A stretch of 64,000 nucleotides of DNA from Salvia splendens (GCF_004379255.2 NC_056050.1:20267514-20331513); one strand, 5' to 3'; counted from the stretch's first letter, positions 10,119 to 22,200 are shown. Numbers and translations: made by a program. The notes: generated by a model not told the origin, from the letters alone.

Positions 10119-11508
10119 ATCCTAGGTACCCAGATAATGATTCCAGTGATGAGAGCTGAGATCACATGGAATAACAAACAAAATACGTATTGTGATACCA
10201 ATAAACTTGTGCTAAAACAGATTAGTGTAACTTCATGAAGTAGAAATGAAAGAAAAACTAATGCGAATTATAATATTGAAATTGTAATTCAACTTACAAG
10301 GGAACATGAGGTACCGGATTTCACCCACCATATACACTGAATAAAGAAAAAAAATTGAATCAAAGATTATAAGGAGAATAATAGATTTAATCCTAAGGAG
10401 AATAATAGATTCTTACTGCTGTGGATGAGAATAAAGAAGAGTGCTAATCCAACTCCAGTTCCGATAGTTATGATGACAAGGGGGTTTAATGCTGCGGTTA
10501 AACAGACTGGAGTTTGTTTTTGATACAAAATTAGCAATCTTATCTTATCCATTGTGATGATAGTGAGACATTGATAATTAAATACTCACCTATAATTGCG
10601 GCACAACACACGACAAACCCTGCAGATGTACATACACAAACATAATTAAGGAGAGAGGATTAACAATGATGAAATTCAAAGCCATCTCACTAAACACTGT
10701 TGGACTTACGTAAATTAGAATTTAATATAGTTAGTACTAAAACATAAATTTAGAGAGCATACCAATTAGTACATTGTAAACAAGTTTAGCTTTATTACCC
10801 CATATTGTAGATTTTCCATTGCAATTATAACAGAAGTTGATTTCTAAGCCATCCAAGAGAGATTGGTGGATTTCTAATAGTGAAACATTCTGATCCACGA
10901 ATCTCGACCCTGATGTCTGGACTATTAGATCTAATGTACACATATGTGGTAACTTTGAGGTCTTCATGCTCCCAACAAATACATAACTAAATATGGGATG
11001 AGATAAATTAGAGGCACAATCTTGAGTAATATTTATAAAGATATTGGATGAATTTTTCATCGGACCGGGGCAGCTAATGAAGTTAACAAACCATTCTACA
11101 CCTGTGTAGTATGGATAGGGATATGAGGAGTGAATAGGGAAAGAGCAGATGTCATCGTTGTTTATGGAAGCATCAACCAGCCTGATGGTGGAGGAATAGT
11201 AGTTGATTGCTTTGACATAGTATTTGATAGAGTCTAGATAGATGAAGGTGACATTGTTTTCGCAGGTTAGTTCAAAGTTGGGAGAGCCGCAGTGGATGGG
11301 GTCGCTATTGAGGCGGAAAGGGTTGCTGATATTGCGAATAGCACCGCAGGCTGAAGGACTGCATTTCTTTGCCTCAGCAGAATGGAAGAAATGGAGTGAG
11401 AGAAACCAAGTGGTGAGGAAGATGATGAGCTTATGAGTTGTGATCATGGCTGATTCAAGGCTAGATAGACAATATCTGTAAGCTCACACTGACACAACCT
11501 ATAATTAT

Positions 11509-11724
11509 ACACTCCCTCCATAAATTTCATGTTAATAGAGTCATTTTACTATTTTCAGAAGTTCCAAGTACATAAAGTCATTTTTTATTTTTGGCAAAAA
11601 GTAATCATCTCTTTTACTTTATTCTCTCTTCATCTCTCTTACTTTATTACCATTCACTTAACTCACTATTCTTAAACTCTGTGCCAAAAAGAAACGTCTC
11701 TATTAACAAGGAAGGGAGGGAGTA
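11509..11724. mobile_element. MITE (CTCCCTCC...GGAGGGAG ends)
   Basis: Inverted ends ACTCCCTCCA and GGGAGGGAGT about 215 bp apart, upstream of kinase copy B exon 1. Stowaway-like by its ends; no coding capacity. Confidence 0.65.
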
Positions 11725-11759
11725 CCAGATCATTTACTTTTTCCAAATTTGTCACATAG

Positions 11760-12003
11760 TACTCCCTCCGTCCCATTTTAGGAGTTCCAGTTTATAATTT
11801 TTTGTGTCCCACTTTAGAAGTCTCAATTAGCATATTCCATAAATGGTAATAGATCTCATATTCCACTAACATTTTCTCATTCATATTTTATTATAAAATT
11901 AATATATAAAAGTAAAATACCCATTCTATTATATTTTTTAACTAACTTTCCTTTATATTGATTGAACTCAAATGGAATTCCTAAAGTGGAATGGAGAGAG
12001 TAC
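11760..12003. mobile_element. MITE (CTCCCTCCGTCCC ends)
   Basis: Starts TACTCCCTCCGTCCC and ends with the degenerate complement GGAATGGAGAGAGTA, with TA flanks. Similar to the element at 21505-21761. Confidence 0.75.
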
Positions 12004-12009
12004 TAGTTT

Positions 12010-12185
12010 CCAATGTTGCTGGTTAATATATTAATATTAATGTGGCTATCCTTTTTAATGGGTGGAATTATTCATTTTGGATATAGACTAAGTCAACGAT
12101 AATAGATTTTTTTGTAGTTGAAGTGGACGAGTCAATGGTGATAATTGACAGCTGAGAAATGGTTATTATGGCTATCGAAGATTAT
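12010..12185. repeat. kinase-cluster flank repeat, copy 1
   Basis: Contains 'ATTATTCATTTTGGA', 'AAGTCAACGAT' and 'GAGTCAATGG', also found at 15395-15560 and 63840-64000. The position upstream of copy B exon 1 suggests it is the duplicated 5' flank of these kinase genes. Confidence 0.6.
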
Positions 12186-12187
12186 AG

Positions 12188-12395
12188 TACTCCCACCGAC
12201 CTATTGAAGATAACTCACTTTCTTTTTTAGTTTATCTCAATCAAAATGAATCATTATTAAAAATGAAAACGTATTTTATCTCTAATTTATTCTCTCTCTC
12301 TTACTTTACGATCTCCACTTAACACACAAAATAATGTTGTATAAAAACTCATGTCGCCCAATGAGGGGGTCATCTTCCTTGGGACGGAGGGAGTA
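12188..12395. mobile_element. MITE (ACTCCCACC...GGACGGAGGGAGT)
   Basis: TACTCCCACCGACC on the left and GGGACGGAGGGAGTA on the right, about 208 bp, TA-flanked, no coding capacity. Confidence 0.7.
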
Positions 12396-12513
12396 ATAAA
12401 TTAAAATATTAATTATAATTAGTTGACAAGATTTTATTAACTATATATCATACTTTTGTTTTACAGTACTAAATTTAAATTATGTTTATCATTTCTAAAT
12501 TTATATTATATGG

Positions 12514-12770
12514 TACTCCCTCTGTCCGTGAAATATTGTTCAGTTTTGCTATTTCGGTCCGTCCGCGAAATGTTGTCCACTTTGCTTTTTTACCATTTTT
12601 GGTAAATGGACCCCACTTTCAACTAACTCATTACACTTACATTCTATTATAAAACCAATATATAAATGTAGGATCTACATTCCACTAACTTTTTTCACTC
12701 ACTTTTCTTCACATTTCTTAAAACCCGTGCCAAGTCAAACCTGGACAACATTTCATGGACGGAGGGAGTA
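12514..12770. mobile_element. MITE (CTCCCTCTGTCCGTGAAAT ends)
   Basis: TACTCCCTCTGTCCGTGAA on the left and the matching inverted end TTCATGGACGGAGGGAGTA on the right; long well-kept inverted repeats, 257 bp. Confidence 0.8.
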
Positions 12771-12818
12771 TCATTTATTAATTCAAACATTTGGTACTAG
12801 TGTTTAATGGGGAGTGAT

Positions 12819-13470
12819 CAATTGCTAACTCACTCTCTAGTTGCTAACTACAACTAATTTAAGACCATAGGATTTTAGAAATCTAGTGGTCTAAAATTTG
12901 CAACTTGTAATTTTCGTTTTTATTAATTAAATCGAAAAAGATAAAAAAAACTACCAAATTAGTATTTTGGATGAAAATGTCAATATAATGATTTGAGAAT
13001 ATCAACACATTGCTTTGAGAATATCAACATATTGCTTATGTCAACACATTGCTTTAAGAATGACATTTCTACCTATATTATATTGACATATTTTATATAT
13101 TATGCTAACATTTGTTGCTGTACGAAAAAACTGAAAATTTTAAAAAAAATTTTAAATTTTCACATTGGAACATATGTAAGTGAGATCTCGTTAGAATCCT
13201 TATGAAATTATCTTTAATTTGATATGTTGTACGAAAAAATAATTTAAATCGAGAAAGTTATATGCGTTTTAAAGTTATGAGATATTTTTTCAAAAGTTAG
13301 TTACAACTAATTTGTTGTAAATTGACCTTAATGCCCTTATTGACGTTTTTTGTTGATCGTATTGACATTTCGGGGCTAATGATCTAGGCCCTTGATTTGA
13401 ATATTTAATGATTATTATTTAATTATAGTTAGCAATTAAGTATTGATTTAGCAATACAACACTCCTCCGT
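12819..13470. mobile_element. MITE-like element with 'ATTGCTAA' imperfect inverted ends
   Basis: The left end (CAATTGCTAACTCACT, TAGTTGCTAACTA) is an imperfect inverted copy of the right end (TAGTTAGCAATTAAG, TTAGCAATACAAC). The interior is AT-rich. Its 3' half is homologous to 61968-62210, the DNA in which the Athila-like element ends, so it is a dispersed family. Confidence 0.6.
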
Positions 13471-14149
13471 GTTTAATATATGTATATACATATTTTTTGA
13501 AATATAACCTTCAATCATTTTTGTATACAGTATATACTATTTGATACCACTAAATCTATTTTTATTAAATATATATGTATCTATGATTTGATTTTTTTTA
13601 TGTATGATTAACGCAAATATCTAATTGCATATTTAATTTAATATTTTTAAAATATATTTAAATATACACAGTATTCTAGTTCGATCAATAGTCCAACATG
13701 TCGGACCATTAGAAACCGTGAACCCAGTAGCCTCGCCAATTCGCTTACCGGTTCGATTTTTAAAACATTTCTTCAAACTAGACCCTTAAAAATTCCACCT
13801 CCTTGCCTCCAACTTTATGATCCGTCCTTCTCTACGGAATCTAGATTAACTCAATTGTTAAAAATATGTACGTCAAGCCCTTCATATTGTTGATAGTATT
13901 CAATGAATTGCAGAAATCATTGTAGCTCCCACAGCCAACACGATTGCGATCGTGCTCTTCACGAAGCTGATATATCGAGTATATAATGATTTTGTAGCAA
14001 ATCAGTAAATGTGGTACTGGATTACCTTTGGGTTTTAGGAAAAAGGAGGCGGTTTGGGCTTATTAACTTTGGGCTTAAGGAAAAATATGGCCATTTGGGC
14101 TCAGTATTCATATGACCATGAAAATATATAACTAAAATTCACTTCATGA
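13471..14149. other. AT-rich intergenic DNA
   Basis: No gene recognised. A short hydrophobic reading on the minus strand near 13915-13978 after a possible splice acceptor could be a relic transmembrane exon of another kinase copy, but it is too short to call. Confidence 0.4.
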
Positions 14150-14352
14150 AACATCTGATTATGAAAATATCAAAAAATACACTATCAGTGGAACTTGTTT
14201 CAAGTAAAAATAGATGATAAAAACATATGTTTCAAGCATTACTAATAATCTCAATTATGCTACTGTCATTATCGATCATCATGCAACAATGATATGGAAG
14301 CATTGAATCTGTAGCCCAGCTTTCTTCTTCATTTCCTGCCATATATACTAGA
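14150..14352 (-). pseudogene. LRK10-like kinase 3'-end stub (copy D)
   Basis: Homologous to the last codons and 3' flank of copies B and C: the minus strand keeps 'YMAGNEEESWATDS' and the 'SSIIEIISNA'-like C-terminus with the flank 'TTCAAGCATTACTAAT'. Homology ends abruptly at 14352 in AT-rich DNA. Only about 40 codons remain. Confidence 0.75.
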
Positions 14353-15205
14353 TAATTGTTATATTACATTGAACTAATTACGCTACTCACATTTTATTAT
14401 AAACTAGTATCACGTTTGTACTACACACAAATTAAAGTCTTTTCAAATAATTAATTTTCAATTTTAGATTAATTAAATAAAATTAGAATCAATAATAACA
14501 ATGAACAAAATGAGTAATAAAATTGAAGTTATATGAGAATTAATAATATATAGTATAAATCATAGAGTAAAAGAAAAATAATCTATCACAATAAAGAATA
14601 AAAAAAAGCGTGATTAATCATAAAATTTTAAAAATTTCCTTACCCACTATATTAACTTTAAAAGAACTCGTTTGCCATGTTTAAAGTCATTCGTCTCACC
14701 TAAAACAACAATAAAATACCATAACTTTAAAAAGGAACAAAATTAATTTTCAATACACAAAATCGATAATAAATATGTATAGTTGTTTCATCTAACAATT
14801 TATATAGTTTTTTAATAAAATTAAATAATATTTTAAAAAATTAAATTAACATTATATTTACTAGTAGCAACAATACTTTCATATGATTCAACCTACTTAT
14901 AGATGTGTAAAAAGAAAATTGGAAATTGACCAATTTTAACTAACATACGTTTTATAACATGGATCAATAGTAACATAAATAGACTAAGAAAATCTAACCA
15001 TTGCTATTGGAAAAAAAATATATAACTACAATTATTAAAGTATAAAAGAGAAACATAGTAATAAATAGAAATGGTTGGAAAGAAACTACAAAATATAATT
15101 AAAAAGAAAAAAACAACAATAAGTTCATATAATGTTAAACATAGATACGATGTTGTGTCAATATTGATAAAATGAAAATGGATCTAGAGAAACAAAAAAC
15201 TTACG
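14353..15205. other. AT-rich intergenic DNA
   Basis: Very AT-rich, no open frame or repeat that I can identify. Confidence 0.5.
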
Positions 15206-15321
15206 TACTCCCTCCGTTTTATAGAAATAGGTCATATTTCATTTTTCGTCCGTTCCATATGAATAGTCATTAAAACTCGTGTCACCCTTAAATGATCTAT
15301 TTCTATGGGACGGAGGGAGTA
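15206..15321. mobile_element. short MITE (CTCCCTCCGT ends, 116 bp)
   Basis: TACTCCCTCCGTTTTATAG on the left and CTATGGGACGGAGGGAGTA on the right, TA-flanked. Confidence 0.8.
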
Positions 15322-15394
15322 GTTAAGAACACGAATATTAATGAAAAATATAACTAAAAATGAAAAGGAACAAAAAACTAAATTAAAAAAAATA

Positions 15395-15560
15395 ACAATA
15401 AGTTCAAGAATGATTTGTGAATGGAGATTTGATTTGGCAGGAATTATTATTCATTTTGGACAGCTTATAGTCATCTTCAATTTTAATGAAGTCAATGAGT
15501 CAATGGCGATAGTTGATTGGAGAGAATTCTACAAACTCATCCATCACAATTAATAACTCC
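15395..15560. repeat. kinase-cluster flank repeat, copy 2
   Basis: Shares 'GAGATTTGATTTGG', 'TCATTTTGGAC' and 'GAGTCAATGGCGATAG' with 63840-64000, and more weakly with 12010-12185. No kinase exon 1 remains next to it, so it marks a lost copy. Confidence 0.65.
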
Positions 15561-16080
15561 GCGTTGAATTTTCTGCAGCATTAATTTGTATTTGTCGCTA
15601 TGAAAGTAGTGGTACTATAAATTCGGTACATCTTTTTCAAATTCATCTATCCAAAAATGAATTAATTGACGGATATTTTGCATAAATTTAACCGACGAGG
15701 ACGACCAACTCACCAAACCAAACTATTTACTAAACTCATTGTTTAGATCTATAAGCTAAAAAATAAATGCTCAAAAGCATTAATAACCGGTACATGGACA
15801 TCATTAAAATACAGTATACAAAGCAATGACAGTGAATTTCTTATAAGGAAAATAAATGATTAAAAAGACATAAATATTCAAAATGATAATGCAAAATTAA
15901 TTAAAATCCTTCTACTAATATTATAAAAAAAGAACATGTTCAACTAATTATTAATTTCACTACTACAAATAGAAAAATCATTACTATTAATTTTACATAG
16001 TTCATGTCCACGGTTCCTGTAAGTCTGTAACATGAGTTCACTTTATCTTACTAACTTTTTCTTCTATTAGTTATAACTAA
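15561..16080. other. AT-rich intergenic DNA
   Basis: No gene seen; AT-rich sequence between a kinase flank repeat and the duplicated 3' flank of copy C. Confidence 0.5.
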
Positions 16081-16625
16081 AATTTATGAGCATCAACCTT
16101 TACGATGATGTCAAATTGCCAATTACCGAATCTAGCTTGAACCTATTAGTACGTAAAACACAGATAAATTCCAAGTTCAATCCTCACAAAAGTTGGAAGT
16201 TGGACGAACACACGTAGGATTTACTATATATTCAATATCTACCTAATCTAAATTTTTGTGTCCTTTAAAGATAATTTTTTTTAGTACTCAGTTCAATTCA
16301 CGATCAAATCAACCAATCAAACTTGGATGAACATGTTGAATCTTGAACCTATACATAAGTTGTTATCATAGAGTGAGATGGGAATTGGAATGAATGAGGA
16401 TTGTGAACGTTTCACACCAATCCTCATCATGTGGCTTTGTAGTCATCTAGTTATATATGGATAAATAAATTAAATAATCCTTCAATATAATTGACTAGAC
16501 CAAGAAAATAAATAACTAACTAATAGTAATTCATTCATGCTAGTCTGACTACGAGCAAATCATACGTACACAACAAAGTGGAACTTGTTTCTAATTAAAA
16601 ATGAATGATAACAAAAATTCAAGCA
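16081..16625. repeat. 3' flank of kinase copy C, duplicate of 7618-8150
   Basis: Near-identical to 7618-8150 with scattered substitutions and small indels (for example an extra 'TAAAT' near 16470). Confidence 0.9.
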
Positions 16626-16658
16626 TTACTAATAATCTCAATAGTACTACTCTCATCG

Positions 16659-17459
16659 TTAACATGCAACAATGATGAGGAGGCATTCCCAATTTTGTAA
16701 CTCATTTCCTGCCATATACACAGGATAGTTAGGGATTTGTAGATGTTCGACATCACCTTCTATCATCTCCAACGTCCTACTCATTGGTGGACGATTGTCT
16801 GGACTCATTTGTATGCACCATAACGCAACAATAGTCATCTTCCGAACAATGGTTCTATCGTCATTTTCATCAATATTTCCAATGCCAATGTCTCTACCTT
16901 GGTTCAAGTAGTCGTATATCCAGTTTGGGAAATACTTATTAGATTCATCATTGTTCCTATTCAAGTCTTCGTTTAAGTTTATTATTTCTATCAATAACAT
17001 CCCGAAACTATACACATCAGTCTTGTAAGACACTACTCCAACACTTCTGTTGATAAGTTCAGGAGCAACATACCCAATGGTTCCTCTTGCTGCCGTGTCT
17101 CCTTGTTTGTGGTGCATAATTTTTCCAACCCAAAATCTGATATTTTTGGGACAAACTGCAATCTTAAATTTCATATCCCAATCCAATGAAGAGGCTTTTT
17201 CTCGATTGAAGACGTATTTATCAAGCGAACCATTTGTCATGAAATAAAAAATGAGAGCATGTTTGGATCTTTCAGCACAATAGCCAACAAGTTTGACAAT
17301 ATTTATATGATGGAGCCTTCCAATAGTTGCTATTTCATTAATGAAGTCTTGCCCATTTGCTCCGGATTTTCCGAGCAATTTGACTGCTACAAGATGGCCA
17401 CTCGGAGCTTTCCTTTGTAAACAAAACAGTAGCCTCCTTGGCCTAGTTTATCTTTCAAG
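16659..17459 (-). pseudogene. LRK10-like kinase, copy C, catalytic loop deleted
   Basis: Kinase-exon remnant closest to copy B. The glycine-rich loop reads GQGGYC (last Gly lost), a 1-bp deletion lies at the codon where A and B have TGA (about 17400), and the segment from the alpha-E helix through 'HFDIKPHN' is missing. Relative to copy B about 98 bp are lost between two GTT trinucleotides, joining 'KFKIAV' out of frame to the DFG region near 17157. Downstream, 'ARGTIGYVAPEL', 'DVYSFGMLL' and 'MTIVALWCIQMSPDNRP' remain. The C-terminus is frameshifted. Homology stops at about 17460. No kinase activity is possible as read. Confidence 0.88.
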
Positions 17460-18382
17460 AAAAAAAGAAGAAAAAAAAGTGTTTGTGTTCATGTTTAGAG
17501 TTTGAATCACCTAGATTAATTAGTTTCGCATGTTTTAAGTGTAATATTTGTGGTTTAATTTCTTCCTTTGTTATTCATCCTCCATTGTTGCTGTTTTTTA
17601 AGCTTCTTTCATCATGTTTGAGTGCTTTAATTTTCAGCTTTTCATTTGGTGTTTCCAATGCATGATTAGCTAGTTTACTTGTTGATTTTGTGTTTCTCTT
17701 GCTTAGTTAGTTGTGTGGAAGCCAATTAGTCATTCCTCTCACTTAATTTTCGTGCCTTATGGTGTGGATTTAGGAGAGATGTCAGCTTTTAGAAGTTAAG
17801 TGAAAGGACCATTAGTTGTAGGTTTTTATCCAATGGTTTTACACCTTGGGTAATAGAAGTTGTGAGACAACAAGTACATGCTTTCATTTCACTTTTGGCA
17901 ACCATTTAGCTTAGTTAAGTTCTGTATTCCACCTCCCATTTACATCTAAATAATTTTAGCTTCTTTAGACAACCTTTTTGCATGTCACAATCCTAGTTTC
18001 TAGCTTTCTTTACGAGTTAACACTTAATTTATTTCCTTAGCCTTTTAACTTAGTCTCTTTCGCTTTCTAAACTTAGGAATGTTCATGCAAGTTGCTGCTC
18101 TATTTTCTTCATTTCCGAAATGTTCTTGATTTCACCAACTGTTAATTTTTCTCGCTACTGCTTTTATTTTTTGCTAAGTTGCCCAGTTTCTCAACTTGCC
18201 CAGTCTGCATTCTAGTTTATATGCTTTTATTCTCACTCTTAGTTCCCACATTAGTTTAAGTGTTATTTATATTTCGTAGTTTAGTTCCCACCCCTAATTT
18301 AAAGCTTGTCGACATCGCCAAAACCAAACTCCTAAGTGTGGAAATTCATAACAGATGCTACATTTCCTCTTGGGTTCGACAC
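17460..18382 (+). other. old retroelement LTR remnant interrupted by the solo LTR
   Basis: T-rich sequence with no ORF. Its end (CCTCTTGGGTTCGACAC | CCTAACTTACC after removing the insertion at 18383-21157) resembles the 'CTGTGGGATTCGACCCTTAC' part of the Athila-like LTR here (24090, 61817), so I infer an old Athila/Tat-type LTR. It truncates kinase copy C. Confidence 0.4.
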
Positions 18383-21157
18383 TGTCACGACCGCACTTTA
18401 GGGTTAATAAAAGCGGACGATCGTGATTAAAAGGACTTAATGAACCGGCATAGAAGACTAGGGTTTCAATAAAGGTTTGACCAAAAATTAAAGTTTAATA
18501 ATTAAACGACCAAGGATATTTATGTTAAAATAAATGAAAAGACCAAAGGTTTGACATTATTAAAAAGGTAACGAGTTTTCAACATTCAATCAAACAGTTT
18601 CATAGTTAAATAAAAATAAGTAAAGAAAATATCATAGCGGAAGCATCCAAGAGAAGAGTGAAGTCATGTATGAAGACACAACCACACTCGGAGTTTCAAA
18701 AACAACCATAGCATATTATTAATTCTGCTCAACACCACCAACCGCTCGTCACCGCTCAACCTGCACATAGGGAAAACACATGCAGGGCTGAGTACTATAA
18801 AGATACTCAGTGGCTCATGCCGAAAACATTTTAAATAAGAGTATATGTTATCATGTCATACATAAGTAACCATCGGGGTTTGAGCTTTAGAAAGGCATGA
18901 GGCACCCAAAATATTTTCCATTGTTCAAAATAGCGACTGCGCAGTTATTTTCCCATAGACGTCAACCATATCTGCCAATACATGACTTGGAATGTGGCCA
19001 CAAACCAAGCCACTAGATCGGCCAGCCCGTACGCTAGCACACAGTCTACCATAGGTGTACACTAATCCACGTAGGGTTTGTGGCCCTACGAGGACCCGAA
19101 TTCGATTTATATAACAGTGGCAAAAGCCACATCAGATAGGCGCGTTAAAAAAATCACGGCATGATAATCATAGAAATTTTCATCAATAAAGCATTTAGGA
19201 CATCGTCATTATTTAAAAGAGAGCTCACCTCAACCGTTTAGATTTCAAGCACTGCTTTCCTTTGTTATCACGCTTCGCGCACGAGTTATCACCTTTTGGA
19301 TAATATATTATCAATCAGTCACAAACATCGACTTAATATTATGCATGTCCCTAACGTTTCCCTTTTTCCCATCTTTGAATAACACATCACGTCATCACAT
19401 ATATAAATTATGTATATCACTTATAACAACATAGTTATTTTTGTAAAGATAGAAATCTGGCAGCACTGCGCAACCATTTTATAAAAATTATTAAAAACTC
19501 ATCCGACTTCCGTTGGGGATAAAATTTTACCACAATGCAGTAGACTCATCCAATAACTACCAGTTAAAAATTCATGTCAAAATAACCTTTTTAGGTCGGT
19601 CAAATCGAAAACGTAACCTACTGGTCGAGAAAACATTTTCCGGCAGAATTGCGCGGTCAACTTCAAAAATTCACCAAAAATTCATCTTTTGTCCAAATGA
19701 GTTGAAATTCACAAACAACACAGAAGACATCATGAAGTTTACTCAGAAAAAAAAATCGAATAAAAAGGAGTTCATTTGGTCAGTCAGAACCGTGTCGAAA
19801 TCTATTGTCCGAATCCACAGTTTTAAATGCTTCAAAATTTCGAATTAGGGTTTTATCCCCATTCATTCGAACACAACCTTTTCATGGTTTTAACATACAA
19901 GCGTGCTTAAAAGAGTCTTCACACTCATGTTTTCATATAATCATACATCATTCACCAATGATTCATTAAATCTTCATACAATTTCATTCATAACGTATAC
20001 ACGCATACAAATACAAATTCCCACCGATTAAATCCTTAGATTTGAAATCCCTACACTCACTATATGCATGAGGGAGTCAAAAGAATGTTTGGATGGAAAG
20101 GAATGAAGAATAGAGGTTTGATTGTACCTTTCTTGAATGAAACAATCGGTAGAAACGAATATAACTCTTGATTCTTCAACAAACTCTTGGCGAATCGAAA
20201 GGATCTTGAGTAGAGTAGAAGAACAAGTGTGGGAGGAGTGGGGAAGAGGGATTGGGCGTGTACTTCAAGGGAGGGGGCGATTTTTGTGGTGGCTAGGGTT
20301 AGGGATTTAGTCTTTTATTTATAGGCTAGGGTTAGGGATTTAGTCTTTTATTTATAGAGTTTATGGAAAGAATAAATCACCATTAATTGCATGAAGATAT
20401 GGAGGATTAATTAAAAGATATTTGAAGGACATTTGGGGGAGGAATTGGCGTGAATTTTGGGAGGAATAAGGTGAGATTTTCGAAAATCATGGCTAATTAA
20501 TTAGCCTATGATTTTATTTGGTATTTCACGGAGTAGAATAGAATAATACGGAGCAGAATAAAATAATAAAATCCCACTATTAAAATAAGGAGTAGGCGAT
20601 TTTTATGCTCCCTCCACAAGGAAAATTTCCAAATCTTTAATAGAATAAAGTAAGGCAAGATTGGCTAGAATATTCCAATTCATTCATGGAAAGAAATAAA
20701 TAATGGATCAAAATAAATAATGAATAATTCCCTCCTCCCAAAAATTGGGAGATTTCGAAATCCCCCTTAGAAAAATCATAGGGATCGATTTTTCCTCATG
20801 AAGAAATAGGATAATTAGGCTTTGGATTTAATTTGGATAATTATCCCAAGCAAATAATTAAACCCAAGAAAATAGAATTCCTCTCCGACAATTAATAGTG
20901 GTCGAAATTTCTCAATAAAAGGGCAAGGTAATTATTGATGATCCTAATTTAATCTCACTCCCCTTAAAAATATAACTTTACCGCAATATATATCATTCCG
21001 CATTAAATAATTAAAGCCACGTCATAAAATCAACGAATTTGACTCGGTCAAATCAGAATTAGGTCACCAAAGAAAACACATAACAATTCGTCATTTAATT
21101 GCGGCAATCAAAGCAATAAATACAATCGTCTTAGGGTTCGAAAAGTGGGGCGTTATA
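18383..21157 (-). mobile_element. solo LTR of a third chromovirus family (2775 bp)
   Basis: Bounded by an exact 5-bp target duplication GACAC (18378-18382 and 21158-21162). On the minus strand it runs from TATAACGCCCC to GGTCGTGACA; the initial TG has become TA, probably by one transition. It has no internal domain, no PBS and no coding sequence, as expected after LTR-LTR recombination. It shares the conserved block (18755-18822) and a GAATTCGGGTCC region (about 19090) with the other two chromovirus LTR families here. Confidence 0.88.
18788..18810 (-). other. conserved LTR stem-loop in the solo LTR
   Basis: CTGAGTA and TACTCAG pair around a 9-nt loop. Flanks 'CAACCTGCACAT' and 'GCAGGG' match the other two LTR families. 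Confidence 0.55.
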
Positions 21158-21289
21158 GACACCCTAACTTACCATATGCTAATCAACAGTATTTTGGAAA
21201 GTGAGAACTTATAAATCTTGTTGAATAGGAAGGGACAAGCGCCTACGACACACGTGCGAAATCCCAACCTTTCAAATAACTATGATTAT

Positions 21290-22200
21290 TTCATCTAATG
21301 GTAACACTAAGAAATTAAGTGTATGCATATAGTCATTTTTATAATATTATAAAAATAATTTAATAATAAAATAATTCGTGATGGCTATGATTAAATTGTC
21401 GGATGATAATACTAAGATATTAAGTATATATTCATATAGTCATTTTTATAACTTAGAATTTTACGAATTATTTAAGAAAAAAATAACTTGATACTACTCA
21501 GTTATACTCCCTCCGTCCCATTTTAGAAGTCTCATTTGAGTTCGGCACAAGTTTTAAGAAATGTAAAGGAAAGTTTGTGAAAAAAGATAGTGAAATGTGG
21601 GTCGTACTTTTTTATATTAATTTTATAATAAAATCTGAGGTGGAAAAAAGTTAGTGAAATGTGGGGCCTAATACCATTTATGGAATATTTCAACCGGAAC
21701 TCCTAAAGTAGGACACCCAAAAATGGTAAACCGGGACTCCTAAAGTGGGACGGAGGGAGTATTATTTATTTGGATGATAACGCTAAGAATTTATGTATAT
21801 ATGCATATAGTAATTTTTATAACTTGAAATTTTAAACATTATTTAATAATAAAATAATTTGATATGAATGACTATGGTGATATCATTTGATGATAACACT
21901 AAGAAATTAAGAATATATTCATGCAGTTGTTTTTATAATTTATAATTTGAAGAATTACATTGATAGTATTAAATTAATTGTAGCGAAATACTTTTATTAT
22001 TTCATTGGATAATGACACTTAGAAATTATGTATATGTATGCATGTAGTTATTTTTATAATTTGAAATTTTAAAAATTATTTAAGAATAAAGTAATTTGAT
22101 AGGAATGACTATTATGATTTCATTTTATGATAACACTAAGAAATTAAGAATACATGCATGTAGTTGTTTTTATAACTTAGAATTTGAAGAATTATTGAGT
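21290..22200. repeat. ~115-bp AT-rich tandem repeat, about six units
   Basis: Units start with 'GATAACACTAAGAAATTAAG' or close variants at about 21300, 21404, 21775, 21891, 22008 and 22129, each followed by 'ATGCATATAGTTATTTTTAT' variants. Spacing is 104-121 bp once the MITE at 21505-21761 is removed. No coding capacity. Confidence 0.8.
21505..21761. mobile_element. MITE inserted in the 115-bp tandem repeat
   Basis: TACTCCCTCCGTCCCATTTT at the left and AGTGGGACGGAGGGAGTA at the right. Near-perfect inverted ends suggest it is younger than the array. Confidence 0.85.

Larger units (their letters stand above)
8151..11447 (-). pseudogene. LRK10-like receptor kinase, copy B (most complete, broken)
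   Basis: Exon 1 (11447-10763) is intact: signal peptide (residues 1-26, hydrophobic, ending SAEA), then a GUB_WAK_bind-like domain (CSPSACG, 'PFRLNSDPIHCG', several Cys pairs) ending at a GT donor. Exon 2 (about 10497-10424) codes a transmembrane helix (NPLVIITIGTGVGLALFFIL). Exon 3 starts near 10160 with a second hydrophobic stretch and a basic stop-transfer KFRRRR, then the kinase: GQGGYGSVY, '[15 protein letters not shown]', DFGLAK, APE, to the stop at 8151. Breaks: an 800-bp transposon in exon 3 (9319-10118), TGA at 9102-9100, a 46-bp tandem duplication (frameshift) and TAA at 8672-8670 just after DFGLAK. Exon borders are my reading of GT/AG sites. It was probably a membrane receptor kinase; it is not functional as read. 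Confidence 0.88.

Noticed and set aside
8151..11447. Functional LRK10-like receptor kinase gene
   Set aside because: Exon 1 is intact, but exon 3 has a transposon, two nonsense codons and a frameshifting duplication.
13915..13978. Possible transmembrane exon of another LRK10-like copy on the minus strand
   Set aside because: Only about 20 hydrophobic codons after an AG. There is no sequence likeness to copy B exon 2, so it is too weak to annotate.
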